Source of the DNA: Pegea sp. RAD2-039
Lineage: Eukaryota > Chordata > Thaliacea > Salpida > Salpidae
Length of the DNA stretch: 64,000 nt
Assembly: GCA_034620365.1 (NCBI GenBank)
Contig: JAQGEQ010000307.1
Span: forward strand, 62,001 to 126,000
Direction of reading: 5' to 3'
A model generated the notes under the pieces. It saw only the letters and a list, made by a program, of their open reading frames with translations, did not search any database and was not told the DNA's origin. Positions 34,448 through 46,539 of the stretch are shown here, piece after piece (position 1 is the first letter of the stretch; every line of letters starts with the position of its first letter). The translations under genes and the position numbers were made by a program.

Positions 34448-35900
34448 TTATAATCTTTTAAGTTTATATAAAACAATTTTTGAGGTACAGAGATGACCAA
34501 ATAGTGAAAGAAAATATGTAAGATAAATCGACAGGAACAAGTGGCATAAGGCATATAAAAGAGTCGTTAACGTCTGAACAGTTGTGCAGTCTTCTCGAAT
34601 CAAGATCTTCTTCTTTAAACGTCGACTTAGTGTTACATCATCGGCAAACATAAGTTTAAAAATCATGGTGAGGTAAGATTTATATCTTAGAAGTCTCAAA
34701 TTGAATGCCAAGCCATTTAATTGGTACCTAAAATAAATTGTGTCTTGTTCATTAAGGTTTAAGGATGTTTGACTTAAGATCAAGCTGAAGAATATTGAAA
34801 AGAGAGCTGTTTTATGCACACATTTTTTACACACATGTTTTACACTGTTTCTGTCACAACAGTGTAAGAAGGTCATTTCAAAATTTAATATTCCCTTTTT
34901 TGCTAATTGTTGAGCCGTATGATCATGTTAGTAAGCTTAAGTAGACATCCAAGAAGTTTGAGTATCTTCCCAGAGCTTATCTATTTACAGCATCAAAGAC
35001 ATTACTGAAGTGTATGATTGTGTTATAGTGGAGTAATAAAAACTTTCAATAAGATCTTTTTAAAATTATAATTATAAAATGTGCATAACAAGAAAAGTAA
35101 CGATAAACAAACTAAGACATGCAAAGCTATAATAATAAACCAGTAGAGCAAAAAATAGGTCTTTAAATAATAATTTCGTGATCAATAAAATATATAGAGC
35201 GTTTTTCTTTAATTTGCTTACGAAATTATTATTAGATTTTCTATGAACAAACACGATATCAGTAGTGCCTCTGTTACTTCAAAACACTCAGCTTTAGGAA
35301 AAACAGCTCTTTAGTAAAATTCTTGCAATAAGATTTGGATTCGTTTGGAGCATTCAGATTTGTCTCATGAATCTAAGTAAAGGTTATCGTTACAATACCA
35401 AGGTTGTTAGATAACTTCAAACTATGTTAGCAAAAAAAGTAGCTTAGTTAGGGCTTTGTGAAGTTATTCACTACCCCTTTCCACAACTCTGAGCGTTTTT
35501 TGTCGACATCAGAAGCTCTATCGCATTTTAAGCTGATTGGTTGCTTTGGTGATCTCTTTAATAGATGAAGGGCTCATCAAGCTCCAAAATCACCTCTCAT
35601 TATGGCATACATAAGATTTTTATCACCTTCTGAGTGCTTACCGTCGAATAGCGACTAAAAATGTTTGGTTCATCTTGTTAAGATAAAGTTTATAGTTAGT
35701 AGTAAATAATTATCAAAACTCCACAGAGAGCTCTTATCCTTAAACGATGAACCATTTACTATTTTCATAAATTCTTCAATAGTTATCAGTGTCTGAGAAT
35801 AGTTGGTTTAAACAATTTTTTTAATTTATTAAATGTAAACTTAAATCTCACTTCTTTGCAGCAATCAAAAGAGGATTCATCATCTGAAAAGAAATAATTT
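34448..35900 (-). mobile_element. LINE family 2 reverse transcriptase remnant
   Basis: Minus-strand pieces follow the RT order: EITKATNQLKCDRASDVD near 35500 (resembling the KAPGVDG region), FDAVNR and GCLLKLTN near 34940-35000, an intact 142-codon piece at 34448-34876 with FRYQLNGLAFNLRLLR and the catalytic FADDVTL box. Stops and frameshifts separate them. The motif style (NGKLFNLRRL before the ADD box) differs from LINE family 1. Shorter copy at 18370-18640; endonuclease parts at 28730-29589 and 45891-45976. Confidence 0.65.
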
Positions 35901-36985
35901 CTTTTAAAGAGTAAATCAAAAACCTTCCTGGAAACCTTTTATCAGTGATGGTGCTAGAGTTTTACTTCCTTTACTTAACGCATGATTGTAAATAAGAAAA
36001 CTTACAACTCTTGAGTCGAAAACAAAACATTATGGCAATAAAGAAATAGTTTACAGATCTCAAGTTTAAGTAACACAAAAATTATAACAACAGTGCAAAA
36101 GCATAGTTATATATAAAACTATGTTAGTTTTGTGTTTGAAAGTAAGTTTATATTGAAGTTAGTAAATTTTGTAATACAACTAATACATTTTTAAACAGTT
36201 TTATGCTAAGATTTGAAATAAAACTTTTAGTAATCTAAAAACTGTTTTTATTTTTGTGAGCTAGAAAAAATGTTTAATATAAATGAAAGTTTCAGCAAAA
36301 ATCAAACTAGTTACTTTCTATCTTTAATATTTTTGCGATATATAACTAACTTAAGATGTATTTGCTTTTGTCAAATAATAAAAAAAAAAAAATAAAAATA
36401 TTAATTTACAATAAAGAAACATAGTAATGAAGAATATTGACATTACAAAAGACTTTAGCTATTGGTAAACTTGATAATGATTTGTAATTAAATATTATTA
36501 AGTATAAGATTAATATACATTTTTGATTAAAACTTCAAAACTTAGAATTGACTTGTATTAATTTTAACAATTAGATTTATTTTACAATAATTCAAAAAGC
36601 TAAACATTACAAAGATACAAAAATTGAAACTATTAAATATTTTGAAATATGTATTTTAAGGATTTAATTGTTAAATAGACTAAAATCGAGATATATAACT
36701 CGATATATTATCTTTAGTATAAAATTATGACCTTACTCTAACTATTCTATGTAATTACTTCAGCCATTCAATGTTAAAATTAGTATTAATAATTCTATAA
36801 TTTGAAAGGTGAAAATCAAAAAATTATAAATGAATAATGAAAGGAAGCTATCTGCACCATAAAATCTTGCTAAGAAACCTATAAAGTAGATTATTAAATA
36901 ATTGTTTTTGTAACAAGAATATATTTAAGACAAATTAAAAAGTTTTGACAAATTTTGAAACTTTTAAAAGCATGAGATAATCTTT
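35901..36985. other. AT-rich spacer, nothing recognised
   Basis: No exon, repeat copy or element that I can identify. An A-run lies near 36380. Confidence 0.4.
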
Positions 36986-37325
36986 AGTCAGATTCTAGCC
37001 TACAAAGTCTAAACTTATAACTTTCTTTACTCAACCAGCTTCAAATTCCTTTAACCAATATCCCATCAATAGATTTATTATTCCACAAATATCATCGTTG
37101 CTAGACCTTAGCATCGCCCTATTATCTGACTTTAAATGGCACAAATATGTTTTATAACTCTTTGCAAAATCAATTAATCTTCTCTACCATATTATAAAGA
37201 TCTTTAATTCTAAGGATTCATACTTCATTACCAAAGTCTTCAAATTGTAAGTATGTCTAATTCTTGAATACAATGTCAGTGCATGGATGTCATATCAGTT
37301 TTGTGAAATCGAAAAAATTGAGTGG
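36986..37325 (+). mobile_element. LINE family 1 ORF2 fragment
   Basis: Matches the post-YADD part of the family 1 ORF2 (for example 7600-7950): QPASNSF-type, LLSDFKWHKYV, then KIFNSKDSYF and LEYNVSAWMSY readings on the plus strand. Broken by stops and truncated on both sides. Confidence 0.7.
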
Positions 37326-38726
37326 TAGTTAATTTCTGCACGACCAAAAACTTTGCTTTGAAATTGAAGACTTTGATGTTAGTTAATGGTTTGTTATTAC
37401 GATGAAATTTGCTTTTATGGTTTGAAAAGAATTATAAATCTTAATTAACTACAAAAAACTCTTTTGTGCTTAGTTGTTTTTATTGTATCAACAAAATCTT
37501 TTAAAAATTCTTTATCATGTAATTAAAGAGATTATCAGATGAAGAAAGTTGCTTGAAGCAGGGACACAGATTGAGATCCTGGATCTAAGGATTAACATTT
37601 TGGATCAAGTTGTGATCGATTGTAAGTGACGTCATCGCTAGAAGCATAAAAGGTTCATCACATAACTAAAATCTTGTTAAGATGCGTTAATGGTAGAAGT
37701 CACGTGGTTTGTGACAGTGTCACGTCATCAATAATGTTTCCAAATATGTCGAGAGTTTATAAGACAAACTGGAAACAAAAATTGTTGGACTATGAACAGC
37801 TGGTAACCAGGGACTTACCAATTGGTCGGAATGGTCCCAATCTACCGAAGTAAGGTTGTTGTTGGACGAAATCAAGCGTGACAATTTTGGAAAAATTTGA
37901 TTGAGATGTTGAAGTGATTGGAGATTGTTGGAAAAGATGACGAGAGAGATGATGGATGTTGTGATTTGGTTTGAAGAAGGATTGACTAATTGGTTATTGT
38001 TGATACTGTAAGAAAATATTAAAGATTAAAGAAGTTTGAATTTTGGTTAAAGATTTTGCAGGAGATAAATGTAGCAGGAATGTTGATGAGTAAGAAGAGA
38101 TTATATCAGAAAGATTTGATGAAAAGTTGTTTAATTAATCAAAGTCTTAAAATCATTTATTTTAAATCAGATGTTAAACAGGTTCTAGTGACTAAAATTA
38201 CTTTAAGATCAGTACGATATGAAAAATCACACAATTTGAAGATAAAGAGGTCTGTGGAGTTGTTTTAAAGTGAAGAAAGATGTAAAAATTTGAAACAGAA
38301 TCTTTCTAGAAGTTGACAACAAAATATTTTGATGAAAATATAATAAAAGAATCAGTAGCAATAAGTTTGAAAGAAGAATTCTGAAGATTAGAATAATTTG
38401 AAGTAGAAATCATGTTAGAATCTTAGTAAGAGGAAATGGAAGATATCAGAATGAACAGAAATAACTCTGAGACAACTTGGAAGAAAGTTTGAAGATCAGA
38501 ATGATTTGAATATGAAGACATATTTGGATTTAGTACAACTACAAATTTTGAATTGCAATCTTAAAGATTGGAATAACTTGAAAGAAGATTGAAAAATCTC
38601 ACTAACAAGCTAGAAGGTCTTATTTATAAAAAAAATATGATTAAATAGGAAATTGATGACGTCATCAATGACGTAATTACCTTTTAGTGAAGCAGATTTC
38701 GAAGACATTCAACAGCAACTAATCTA
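37326..38726. other. Purine-rich, compositionally distinct spacer
   Basis: From about 37540 the plus strand becomes markedly G- and A-rich and less AT-rich than its surroundings. It includes two tgacgtcatc palindrome-like sites (about 37627 and 38657) and the segment gtcacgtggtttgtgacagtgtcacgtc near 37700. A 70-codon frame at 38056-38268 has no recognisable domain. It has no second copy in the window. It could be an unrelated mobile element or a non-coding transcript. Confidence 0.35.
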
Positions 38727-38815
38727 CAGTAGATTGTAGTTGGTATATAATCAGATGGTTATCTTGTAATGGTAAATAAAAGTATGGATCAGGAAGCCGA
38801 AAAAACAGCGTTCCA
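38727..38815 (+). pseudogene. Scrap of the WIPI-like gene with internal deletion
   Basis: Matches the VVATESDGYLVMVN coding stretch (about 17370-17420), then jumps to the QDAEKS stretch (about 17937), so about 500 bases have been deleted. Too short and broken to function. Confidence 0.6.
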
Positions 38816-39479
38816 GCATCAATTAATTGCGTCATCTAGTGTCAAGAGTATCACAACAGATGTAAACGTGTTTCAATGTTTCCAAATCTCTTTTTCATAA
38901 ATTTTCTTCTTGATAATATGAATAAGTATCTTCAAGAGTGCTGTAACTTCTAAATTCATTCCACCAATTAAAGTCTAAGATACAAATAAATTAATTAGAT
39001 TTAATCTTAAAGGATAACTATTGCTTACAATTTCAAATTTATAACTTTATTTAATAAAACGTTGAAACACAACTTAAAAATGATAAACAATTGAAATATA
39101 AATAGTTAGAGGAATGATTATAAACTACTCTGGAGTTTGGTTGAATTATAACAAGTTTTACAACACACCAACAAACCATATAAACTCATTTAAAGTTATA
39201 TTATGTGATGCACAATTAGATTATATCAACTTTGCCATAAAATTGAAGAAATGTTTTTCCAAACTTATTAAAAACAAATCAAAACTAAAAACATTGTAAA
39301 TAAATCACTTTTTAAACAATAAAAATATATAAAAAGTATTATATCATTTTCACACATGATCATAAAATATAAATTATAAGTTTCCAATATAATTTTGTAC
39401 CTCATATTCATTTACAAAATGATATTCTTGTTTTTGTAAACAAACTGAAACCATAAATTTTAAATTTCAAGAATAATGG
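38816..39479. other. Spacer, nothing recognised
   Basis: AT-rich. The 61-codon frame 39114-39299 (+) has no recognisable domain or second copy. Confidence 0.4.
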
Positions 39480-41420
39480 ATTGATTTATTTGAAATAAGT
39501 GAAAATGTTTAAGGACATTCAAAATGTTTATTAATAGAGAAACCAAAGATAACAGAGTGAAGAAAACTATATTTTGCTCAACTTTTAAATCAGATAACAA
39601 TCTTAAACAACATGAAATACATAATAAGCTAAATCATAAATTGATAAAATAAATTTATTTAAGTTTAAATCTTTAAAATCATGATACAAATTTTATCTAA
39701 CCTCTTCATTCTGTGAATGAAGAATTGCTTGATTAATTCTTGATTGTCTGTCTTGTCTTCTTTCTTCAATTCGCTTCATATCATCTAACAGATTATTATC
39801 ATAAACACAATGAATTTCTAAACACCAAGTATTCATATACACCTCATATTCAAAGTTTTCATATATCTAGATCAATAAAAATAGATAGGCATGGTGGATT
39901 ATAATTAATTATTATTAAATATCTTTTAAACTTATAAAATTAATAAAACTAATAAACTAGAAACAAATAACTAAACAATTATTTTGATATTACAGCTAAA
40001 ACTACTCATTGTAAAACGCATTTATTATAGATCTATAAGAGACTGTAATAAATTAAAATTAATATGATTAAAAATTATGACATAAAAACAAAACGTTTTG
40101 TAATAAGTTTTGTTGAAAAGAAAATAAATATCTGAGTAATAAACAGGACTAAAAAAATAGTTGGTCCAAAATTATAAAAAGTAATAATATAAGTAATTCT
40201 TTGTTTATTTAAGTATTTCTTAACTTATTTCTAATAAATCAAAATAAATTAATAAAATAAATAGAAATTCAGATAATCAATTCCAGAATAGTACCATTGC
40301 TATAAATTTACATTTTATGAAAGTTATGAAATCTAGTTATATATTTAAGTATATTTAATTAAATATTTAGAGTATTTTATTATATTTGTAACCAACTTTA
40401 ATAAATAATATTTCATTTTTTGATATTCCAAAAAATATAAAACATTAAAAGTTTAAAAGAAATCATAAATTTAATTTAATCAATTAGTTTAAGAATAAAC
40501 TTTCCATTAAATATATAAAAATAATTTAAATTTAAGTCTTAATAAAATAATTTTACTTTAGAAATATCTATTAAGAATCAAAATCATAAAAATTCAAAAC
40601 TTTAGAATAATTAAAACCAAATTTATGCAGAAAATTATAATATCAAATCTACTTAATAATAAATACTTTAAATAAAATATTTTTTATAAATTATTTAATT
40701 AAACAAAACCGACTTATATTAAACCTTACATATTTAATTTATTTACCGAAACTTTAAACTTACTTAGTAAAACAGCAAATCTAAAATAAGAAAAAGAAAC
40801 TGATTTAAATATTTGTAATATATAAATAAATTTATTTAATAAAAGGATAAACAAATACAACTAACTTTAAAATCTTTAATATCTTCAGATACTTCCTTTA
40901 CAAAATCAATTTTCTTTTCTTCATAATATAAAATTTTTCTGCAAAATCAAAATACTTAGTATTCATTTATAACACTTAAACGATAATTCAAATTGACTTT
41001 TGACTGGTTTTGTATCATTTGTTTAAGTCGGGTTTGAAATTGATGACATGACTATTATGGCGTTTTGATGGCTACAAATGGATGAGTTTTAAAACTATCT
41101 TGAAATTTGAACCTGAAAGCCTTCTTACAGAACTGTTTAACTCTTTTTTTGACTATTTACTTTAGAACTAATTTAGAAGAAGCTAATTTAATCAGATAAG
41201 AATTAAAGTTTCTTACCGACCCTAGTCTACTCTAAGAAGTTTTTATATAAATTTGAACTTGAATTTCTGGGAAAGTCTAAAAATATTATAAAATTGTATT
41301 ACCAGAATTTATGATAAGAAGAATTTTAATTGTAATGCTCTTATCAAAGATTTTTTCGATCATTTTTTACTCTACAAACTGCTTTTGTTTCATACTGTGT
41401 CTAGCTTATTAGTGGCTAGT
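39480..41420 (-). repeat. Fragment G: 5' flank of a homeodomain unit without its gene
   Basis: Close match to 25550-28420 (with internal deletions) and to 51900-53000. The expected homeodomain exon, which should lie at lower coordinates on the minus strand, is absent; the left neighbour is unrelated. It is an orphan piece of the duplicon. Confidence 0.65.
39702..39866 (-). CDS. Exon-like conserved island of unknown gene
   Basis: A 55-codon stretch open on the minus strand, bounded by an AG acceptor (gatctag) and a GTTAGA donor, the donor type also seen in the Kelch and homeodomain-finger genes. It encodes an aromatic, acidic part (YENFEYEVYMNTWCLEIH) and then an Arg/Gln/Glu-rich helix (KRIEERRQDRQSRINQ). 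The related copy at 25808-25963 differs by few residues. No domain recognised. It may be a 5' exon of the homeodomain gene or of an independent gene; direct joining to exon 1 is not required because exon 1 has its own conserved ATG. Confidence 0.4.
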
Positions 41421-42115
41421 AGATGGTGCACATTTCCTGTTTGAAGGTAGAAGTGAATATTATCAAACTTCGAGCTCTATGTCCTTTCATATTCAACAAC
41501 TAGACTTACAAGCTTCAATTGTTGATCATTGTTACGCTTAAACGGAGATTAAATTTCGACCAGTTTTTTTAAAAGGTGTGGACCTGTTATGACTAATAGT
41601 GAACTCCTGATAGATTTTTATAACTACAGCAGAAAAAATAATAGTTGAAGCAAGATAAAAACTCTGCAGCGCTAGAACTTCTTTCCTATACTTTGTATTG
41701 CTGCATTTTGCGTTGTTCTTTAATTCAGTATGCAAATGTTTGGTAGAACAGTTCCCTACAGTTCTTTAGTTTGTCAGACACATAAAAATGACTATTAACA
41801 AAATACAGTATATGGAGTAGAAGAACTTATTTCCAAGGTTATGTTGTGAAATGACATCCAAAATATTTTAAACTTTTAATAGATCTTCAGCCGTTTATAA
41901 TTCAATTTCTTTGTAGAGAGCGTAGAGACGTTTTTGGATTAGGAAGATGGGTTTGTAAATTTTTAGATAAGGTATATTAATTTTCCATGAAAGTAGAGGG
42001 AGGCGGTGAGTTTGATATGAAATAGGAGCCACAAAGGAGATGGATTTGACGAAGCAAAAAAAGAGCTTTACTTTCACTTAAGATATAAAGGTGTTAATTA
42101 AAAGTTCTTATCTTT
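41421..42115 (+). mobile_element. Mobile-element debris preceding unit C
   Basis: Parallels 13200-13700 (same orientation): the tacaactacagcagaaaa patch, the atgcaaatgtttggtagaaca patch and the aggcggtgagtttgatatg patch recur in order. Short frames at 41538-41735 and 41895-42077 (minus) have no recognisable domain. Confidence 0.45.
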
Positions 42116-42119
42116 AATC

Positions 42120-42370
42120 TAGTCAACAAACAAGATGATGTGTAAATAATATTAAACTGCTGGAGTCTAACCCGATATCCTGATGATAAGCTTTATATAA
42201 AGAGTCATCATCATTTCAATTTACAAACTAACATGATCTACTGATATTTGAGTCTATAGACAGCTCTGCTAGCTTAAATACTTTATAGATAGTTCAAAAA
42301 TGAACTTTTGTCAAGTTTAAACAAAAATTCCAATTTATTTCTATTCAGAGATCTAAGATAACATCAGATA
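42120..42370 (+). promoter_or_regulatory. Conserved TATA-containing block, copy C
   Basis: Copy of the block at 13700-13945; TATATAAAG at 42194-42202. It ends at the acatcag preceding the small ORF. Confidence 0.4.
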
Positions 42371-42372
42371 GA

Positions 42373-42465
42373 ATGTCTAGTAAGAAGATAGTAAAGATAA
42401 TTAAAAAGGATCTTGTTGACATAGAAAGTTGCAATAAAAGTAAATTTCTTAAAAGAACAGTTTAG
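42373..42465 (+). CDS. Conserved 30-codon ORF, copy C
   Basis: Frame MSSKKIVKI ... DIESC ... KFLKRTV, identical in length to the other copies and convergent with unit C. Unknown function. Confidence 0.42.
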   Translation: MSSKKIVKIIKKDLVDIESCNKSKFLKRTV

Positions 42466-42684
42466 CAAGTAACTAAATGATTCTATAAAAATCAATTTAA
42501 TTATTCATAACTATTTGTTTATTGATCATTCCGTTTTATTAATTACAATTCTTTCAACTGAAAACTTTTTAACCTTTCAAATTAACATCACAACAAATCG
42601 AGTGAATGAAACTTTTATTAAAACAACAAAATAAACAATTTTAACAAAAAAATAAAAAATCAAATAAATGAAAGTTTGATAAAA

Positions 42685-45306
42685 TCAATCGTGAGTTCGC
42701 AGATGCTTTTTTAAAACAGAAGGATACATATACCCTTTTTTACAAACGCTGCAGTTATATGGGAAATTTCTGGTGTGGTTTCTGACTTCGTGTTGTTTCA
42801 AATTAGATGATTGCGCAAATGATTTTGAGCAAAACTTGCAATGAAACAACTTCTCGCTTGTGTGGATTCGTTTGTGTTTTACAAGATTACATGATTCACC
42901 AAATGACTTTCCACATTGATTACAAACAAAAGCATTTTGCTTCTCGTGAGTAGTACGTACGTGTCTTTGTTTGCTAGCTTTATGACTAAAGGATTTTTCA
43001 CAAAGCTCGCATTGATACGTTTCCTTTAAGTGAACTGACTCATTATGTTGGTTGAGATTGCCTTTTTGTCCAAAGCGTTTTCCACACAAACGACAAACAA
43101 ATTCTTTTACTTTACTGTGGGTTACTTGATGTCGTTTAAGTTGACTCCTATTATCAGTAGAAAAGTCACAGTGATTGCATAGATACTTTTTATCAGTTGG
43201 ATGTTTTCTTTTAAGATGAAATTCAAAAACTTTCTTATCACCAAAAATGTCTTCACAAAACTCGCAGTGATAAAGATCAGCTGCAAAAAATTGATTTAAT
43301 AAAATAAAATTCATTCTAGTACTAGAAACAATAATAATAGATGTTTTTATACAAATATTTGAACAAAAGTTTAATTTACTTCTTTTGAGTAATTCAGGAT
43401 TCCTTTTCAGTTCCTTTATTTCTTTCTGAAGACTTTTAGCTGGAAAAAGTTACTTGTAGTTATTCATAAGATTGTCTTTGTGACTAATTAGATTAATTAA
43501 CTTTTTAGATTTTTTTATTAAAATAATTCTTAAATAATTTAATATTATTTTACTAAATAAATATCTTCTGACTTTTGTTTTTATCTATTGGGGCATCTTC
43601 TAAATCTTCATATTCATTATCAAGAACATTTTCCAGCATTTCTTCATTATCATCTACAGAATCCTCATTGTCATCTTTATCACCATCATCAAGAGCATTC
43701 TTTATTTGATCTTCATCATCACAACCATCAACAGCATTTTCAATGTGATCTTCATCATCTAAGCCATCCAGAACATTTTCAATGTAATCCTCATTTTTAT
43801 TTTCAAAATCGCAATCATTAACGTCATTTAGGTCTTCATCATCAAAAACATTTCCATCCAAATTTTCATAATCATCACTTTCAACAACATCTTCAACTGA
43901 ATCTTTATCAAGAGAATCATCATCCAATTTATTTTGGTTGTTAGTTTTATTAGTCAAAAGAAGTTTTTCTTGAATGGCTTCAGGACATTCTATAACAATA
44001 TGATCAATTGAAAACCCCTGGTTGCTAGTTCTATTGGTCATGTAAAGGGTTTTAGTGCTATTCTTGATCAAAACAGATCAGTAATATATAATAATAATAC
44101 ATTTTCTATAATGTACTTTGGTTATTGTTGGTCATAAATATTTTCTTATTTATGATTACTTATAACAATAGAAACATTAAAACTTTAGTTTAGAAGTTGT
44201 ACTTAGAACAGTTTTACTTTCCAACTTTCTTCTTTTAAACTCTGGTTGATTGAAACAGCTTTCATATCCACCACAATCTTCACTATCAGATTTTGATCCT
44301 TTGAAAACAAATTTGTTGTTTAAGTTTGAACATTTTGTTGAATATAAACTTTTATCACAATTTCTTGGTCAGGCAATAATGTTAACAGTCATTAGATTCA
44401 TATGATTAAAATTATAAAAATCAGTTTAAGAAATGGTTTATCTAACACTTCAACAACATTAGTTCAAAGGTTTTCTCAGTTCATTATATTAAACTTTCTA
44501 CATTAAAATAACTTAGTTATGAAACCAAACACCTAAACCATAAACAAACATTAAAATCATATTTTATAACATCATAAGATCATTTAAAGTTGAAATTCAC
44601 CTTCTTCAACCAATAATCTAGAGGAATTGAAATCTTCTTGTTGTTTAGATTGAAAATAAATTTGATTTTCAATTGGTTCTGTCTTACAAATCTATAAAGC
44701 AAATAAGACTCCTAATATTATACAATCTAGATTATTTGTTTATAAAAGATTACAAACAGATTAGTAAAAATATTACTTGAATCATTTATCAAATAATTAT
44801 TTTTATATGTAGAAACAACTAACATTTTGACACTAAACATAAATCAACAAAATAAAGATACTTACAAAGGTCTCAGATGAAGATACAGTGTTTATATCTC
44901 CTGCTTGACATATAGAAGCAACTGATTCATCAGATGGCATATCAGAGATGTTATTATCACCATGTGAAGCCATTGTCAATAAACCATCTCCATTATTTTG
45001 TCTTTTTTTATCATAATGTTGTACAATTTTATACTTTGCATATTCTATTTCTAAAGGACTCCAACTTATTTTATTTTGAAGCCTTTTCTTGTTAAACCAA
45101 TGTTGAATGAATTTATATGAAAGGCCAGATTTATCAGAGAGTTTAAATAGTTCATCTTCTGGTGGATAAGGGAAAGCACAAAATGCTTTCAAAAATTCCA
45201 ACTCAATAGTGGGAGGAATAAAATTATTTGCAGAAGTTTGATCAGCTACAGCATAATTTTTCTCTTCTAACCACAAATCAACTGTATTAACTTGATAAAT
45301 TTCCAT
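42685..45306 (-). CDS. Unit C: homeodomain-acidic-C2H2 zinc-finger protein (intact)
   Basis: Six exons on the minus strand: 44866-45306, 44601-44691, 44184-44298, 43573-44057, 43380-43439 and 42685-43280; 1788 bases, about 595 residues, phases identical to unit B. Exon 1 donor is a consensus GTAAGT. The homeodomain core reads WFNKKR: Lys replaces Asn51. The acidic exon has one extra 13-residue unit compared with B (two DDED-type units before the DQIKN segment). Exon 6 has seven complete C2H2 fingers, from CEFCEDIFGDKKVFEFHLKRKH to CSVCKKGYMYPSVLKKHLRTH. The exon 4 acceptor seen in B (gatcAGG) is mutated to gatcAAG; the next AG, 6 bases on, keeps frame. With B, the best candidate for an active gene. 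Confidence 0.78.
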
Positions 45307-45890
45307 TATTATAAATTTCTAAGTCTGTTTATATAAAAAATATTAACAAAGTTTTTCTATGAAACTTATATAAATAATTTAAACTATTTAATTTATATTT
45401 TTGTTAATTAATGTATGGCTAAATATGAAAATGCTTAAAAATATCTATTAAATAGAAATAACTATTTTAAAACCATGCTAAAATACAATAAAAATAAAAA
45501 TCACTGCAATAAACATTTATTATGAAAAGTTAAAATACTTTTTATTATTAATCATCATGTAAGACTGTTCTTTAATAATTAAGAACAAAACTAAAATAGT
45601 TTGTTATTAAAAGTTACTTCTTAAGTTAAATAAAATTTATTTAATACATTTCTGTAAGATTTAACCAAAATAATTGTGTAGAATTAGAGAAAAATAATCT
45701 CTTAAAGCTTTAAATATTCAAAATAATTCATAGAAAGACATTTATTATTAAACAAATGAAAAGTATCTCTTATACAAAAAATATATAATTCATACAAAGC
45801 AAACTACAAACTGAAGTATAAAAAAGATGAAAATGAAGGTGGCACAATAACAAATTTTTTATTCTACATACTCTTTAACATCATTATATG
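45307..45890 (-). promoter_or_regulatory. 5' flank of unit C
   Basis: Matches 24700-25260 and, inverted, 29620-30160. It includes the TATA-like tttttatataaac about 30 bases before the ATG. At about 45840 it passes into LINE family 2 endonuclease sequence. Confidence 0.4.
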
Positions 45891-45976
45891 CATAACAACT
45901 TTCTCCAGATACACCAAAAAAGTATAACAAATCTAGTCAGCGTCTACGCACATACTTTGTATACTGCCGATGGTCT
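45891..45976 (+). mobile_element. LINE family 2 endonuclease scrap
   Basis: Inverted copy of 29500-29587 (start of the piece with LVSVYAHTLYTADGL). It breaks directly into finger-exon sequence at about 45977, marking a rearrangement junction. Confidence 0.6.
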
Positions 45977-46440
45977 GCTACCTTCTCGTTTAAAAAAGCA
46001 TCTGAGAACTCACAATTAATTTTATTAAACTTTCATCTGATTGGTTTTTTGTTTATTTTGTTGTTTTATTAAAAGTTTCATTTACTCGATTTATTGTGAT
46101 TTCAGTTTGAATCGTTGAAAAGTTTTCAGTTGAAAGAATTGCAATTAATAAAATGGAGAGATCAATAAACAAATAGTTTTAAATAAATAAATTTAAATCA
46201 ATTAATTACTTGCTAAACTGTTCTTTTAAGAAGTTTACTTTTATCGCAACTTTCTATGTCAACAAGATCCTTTTCAATTATCTTTATTGTTTTCTTGCTA
46301 GACATTCTATCTGATGTTATATGGATCTCAGATTAGAAATCAATTGGAATTTTTGTTTAAAGTTGACAAAAGTTCATTTTTTAACTTTCTTTAAACTGTT
46401 TTGTCTAAAAGAGCTGTCTATAGACTCAAATATCAATAGA
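45977..46440 (+). pseudogene. Unit H: last 40 bases of a finger exon plus 3' flank
   Basis: Starts inside finger 7 (PSRLKKHLRTH, stop at about 46018) and continues through the shared 3' flank to the conserved block. Inverted relative to unit C, so C and H form an unequal inverted pair. Confidence 0.7.
46213..46305 (-). CDS. Conserved 30-codon ORF, copy H
   Basis: Same frame as the other copies (MSSKKTIKI ... DIESC ... KLLKRTV). It remains open although its neighbouring finger gene is reduced to 40 bases. Confidence 0.4.
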   Translation of the reverse strand: MSSKKTIKIIEKDLVDIESCDKSKLLKRTV

Positions 46441-46500
46441 TGATGTTAGTTTGTTTGTATATGCAGATGAAGTTAAGCTATTGGTTTGTTTGAAATTTGA
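46436..46500 (+). mobile_element. LINE-like YADD-box scrap
   Basis: The plus strand reads IDDVSLFVYADEVKLL, resembling the RT active-site box of LINE family 1 (second Asp to Glu). The equivalent place in the TATA-containing blocks keeps only the first half. It suggests that the block itself was built partly from LINE sequence. Confidence 0.5.
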
Positions 46501-46539
46501 ATTGATGATGACTCTTTATTTAAAGGTTATCATATTATA

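Noticed and set aside
43588-43821. His-rich plus-strand frame (and the similar one at 49541-49735)
   Set aside because: It is the antisense of the Asp/Glu-rich exon 4 (GAT/GAA codons read as His/Leu/Phe in reverse); no splice or start support.
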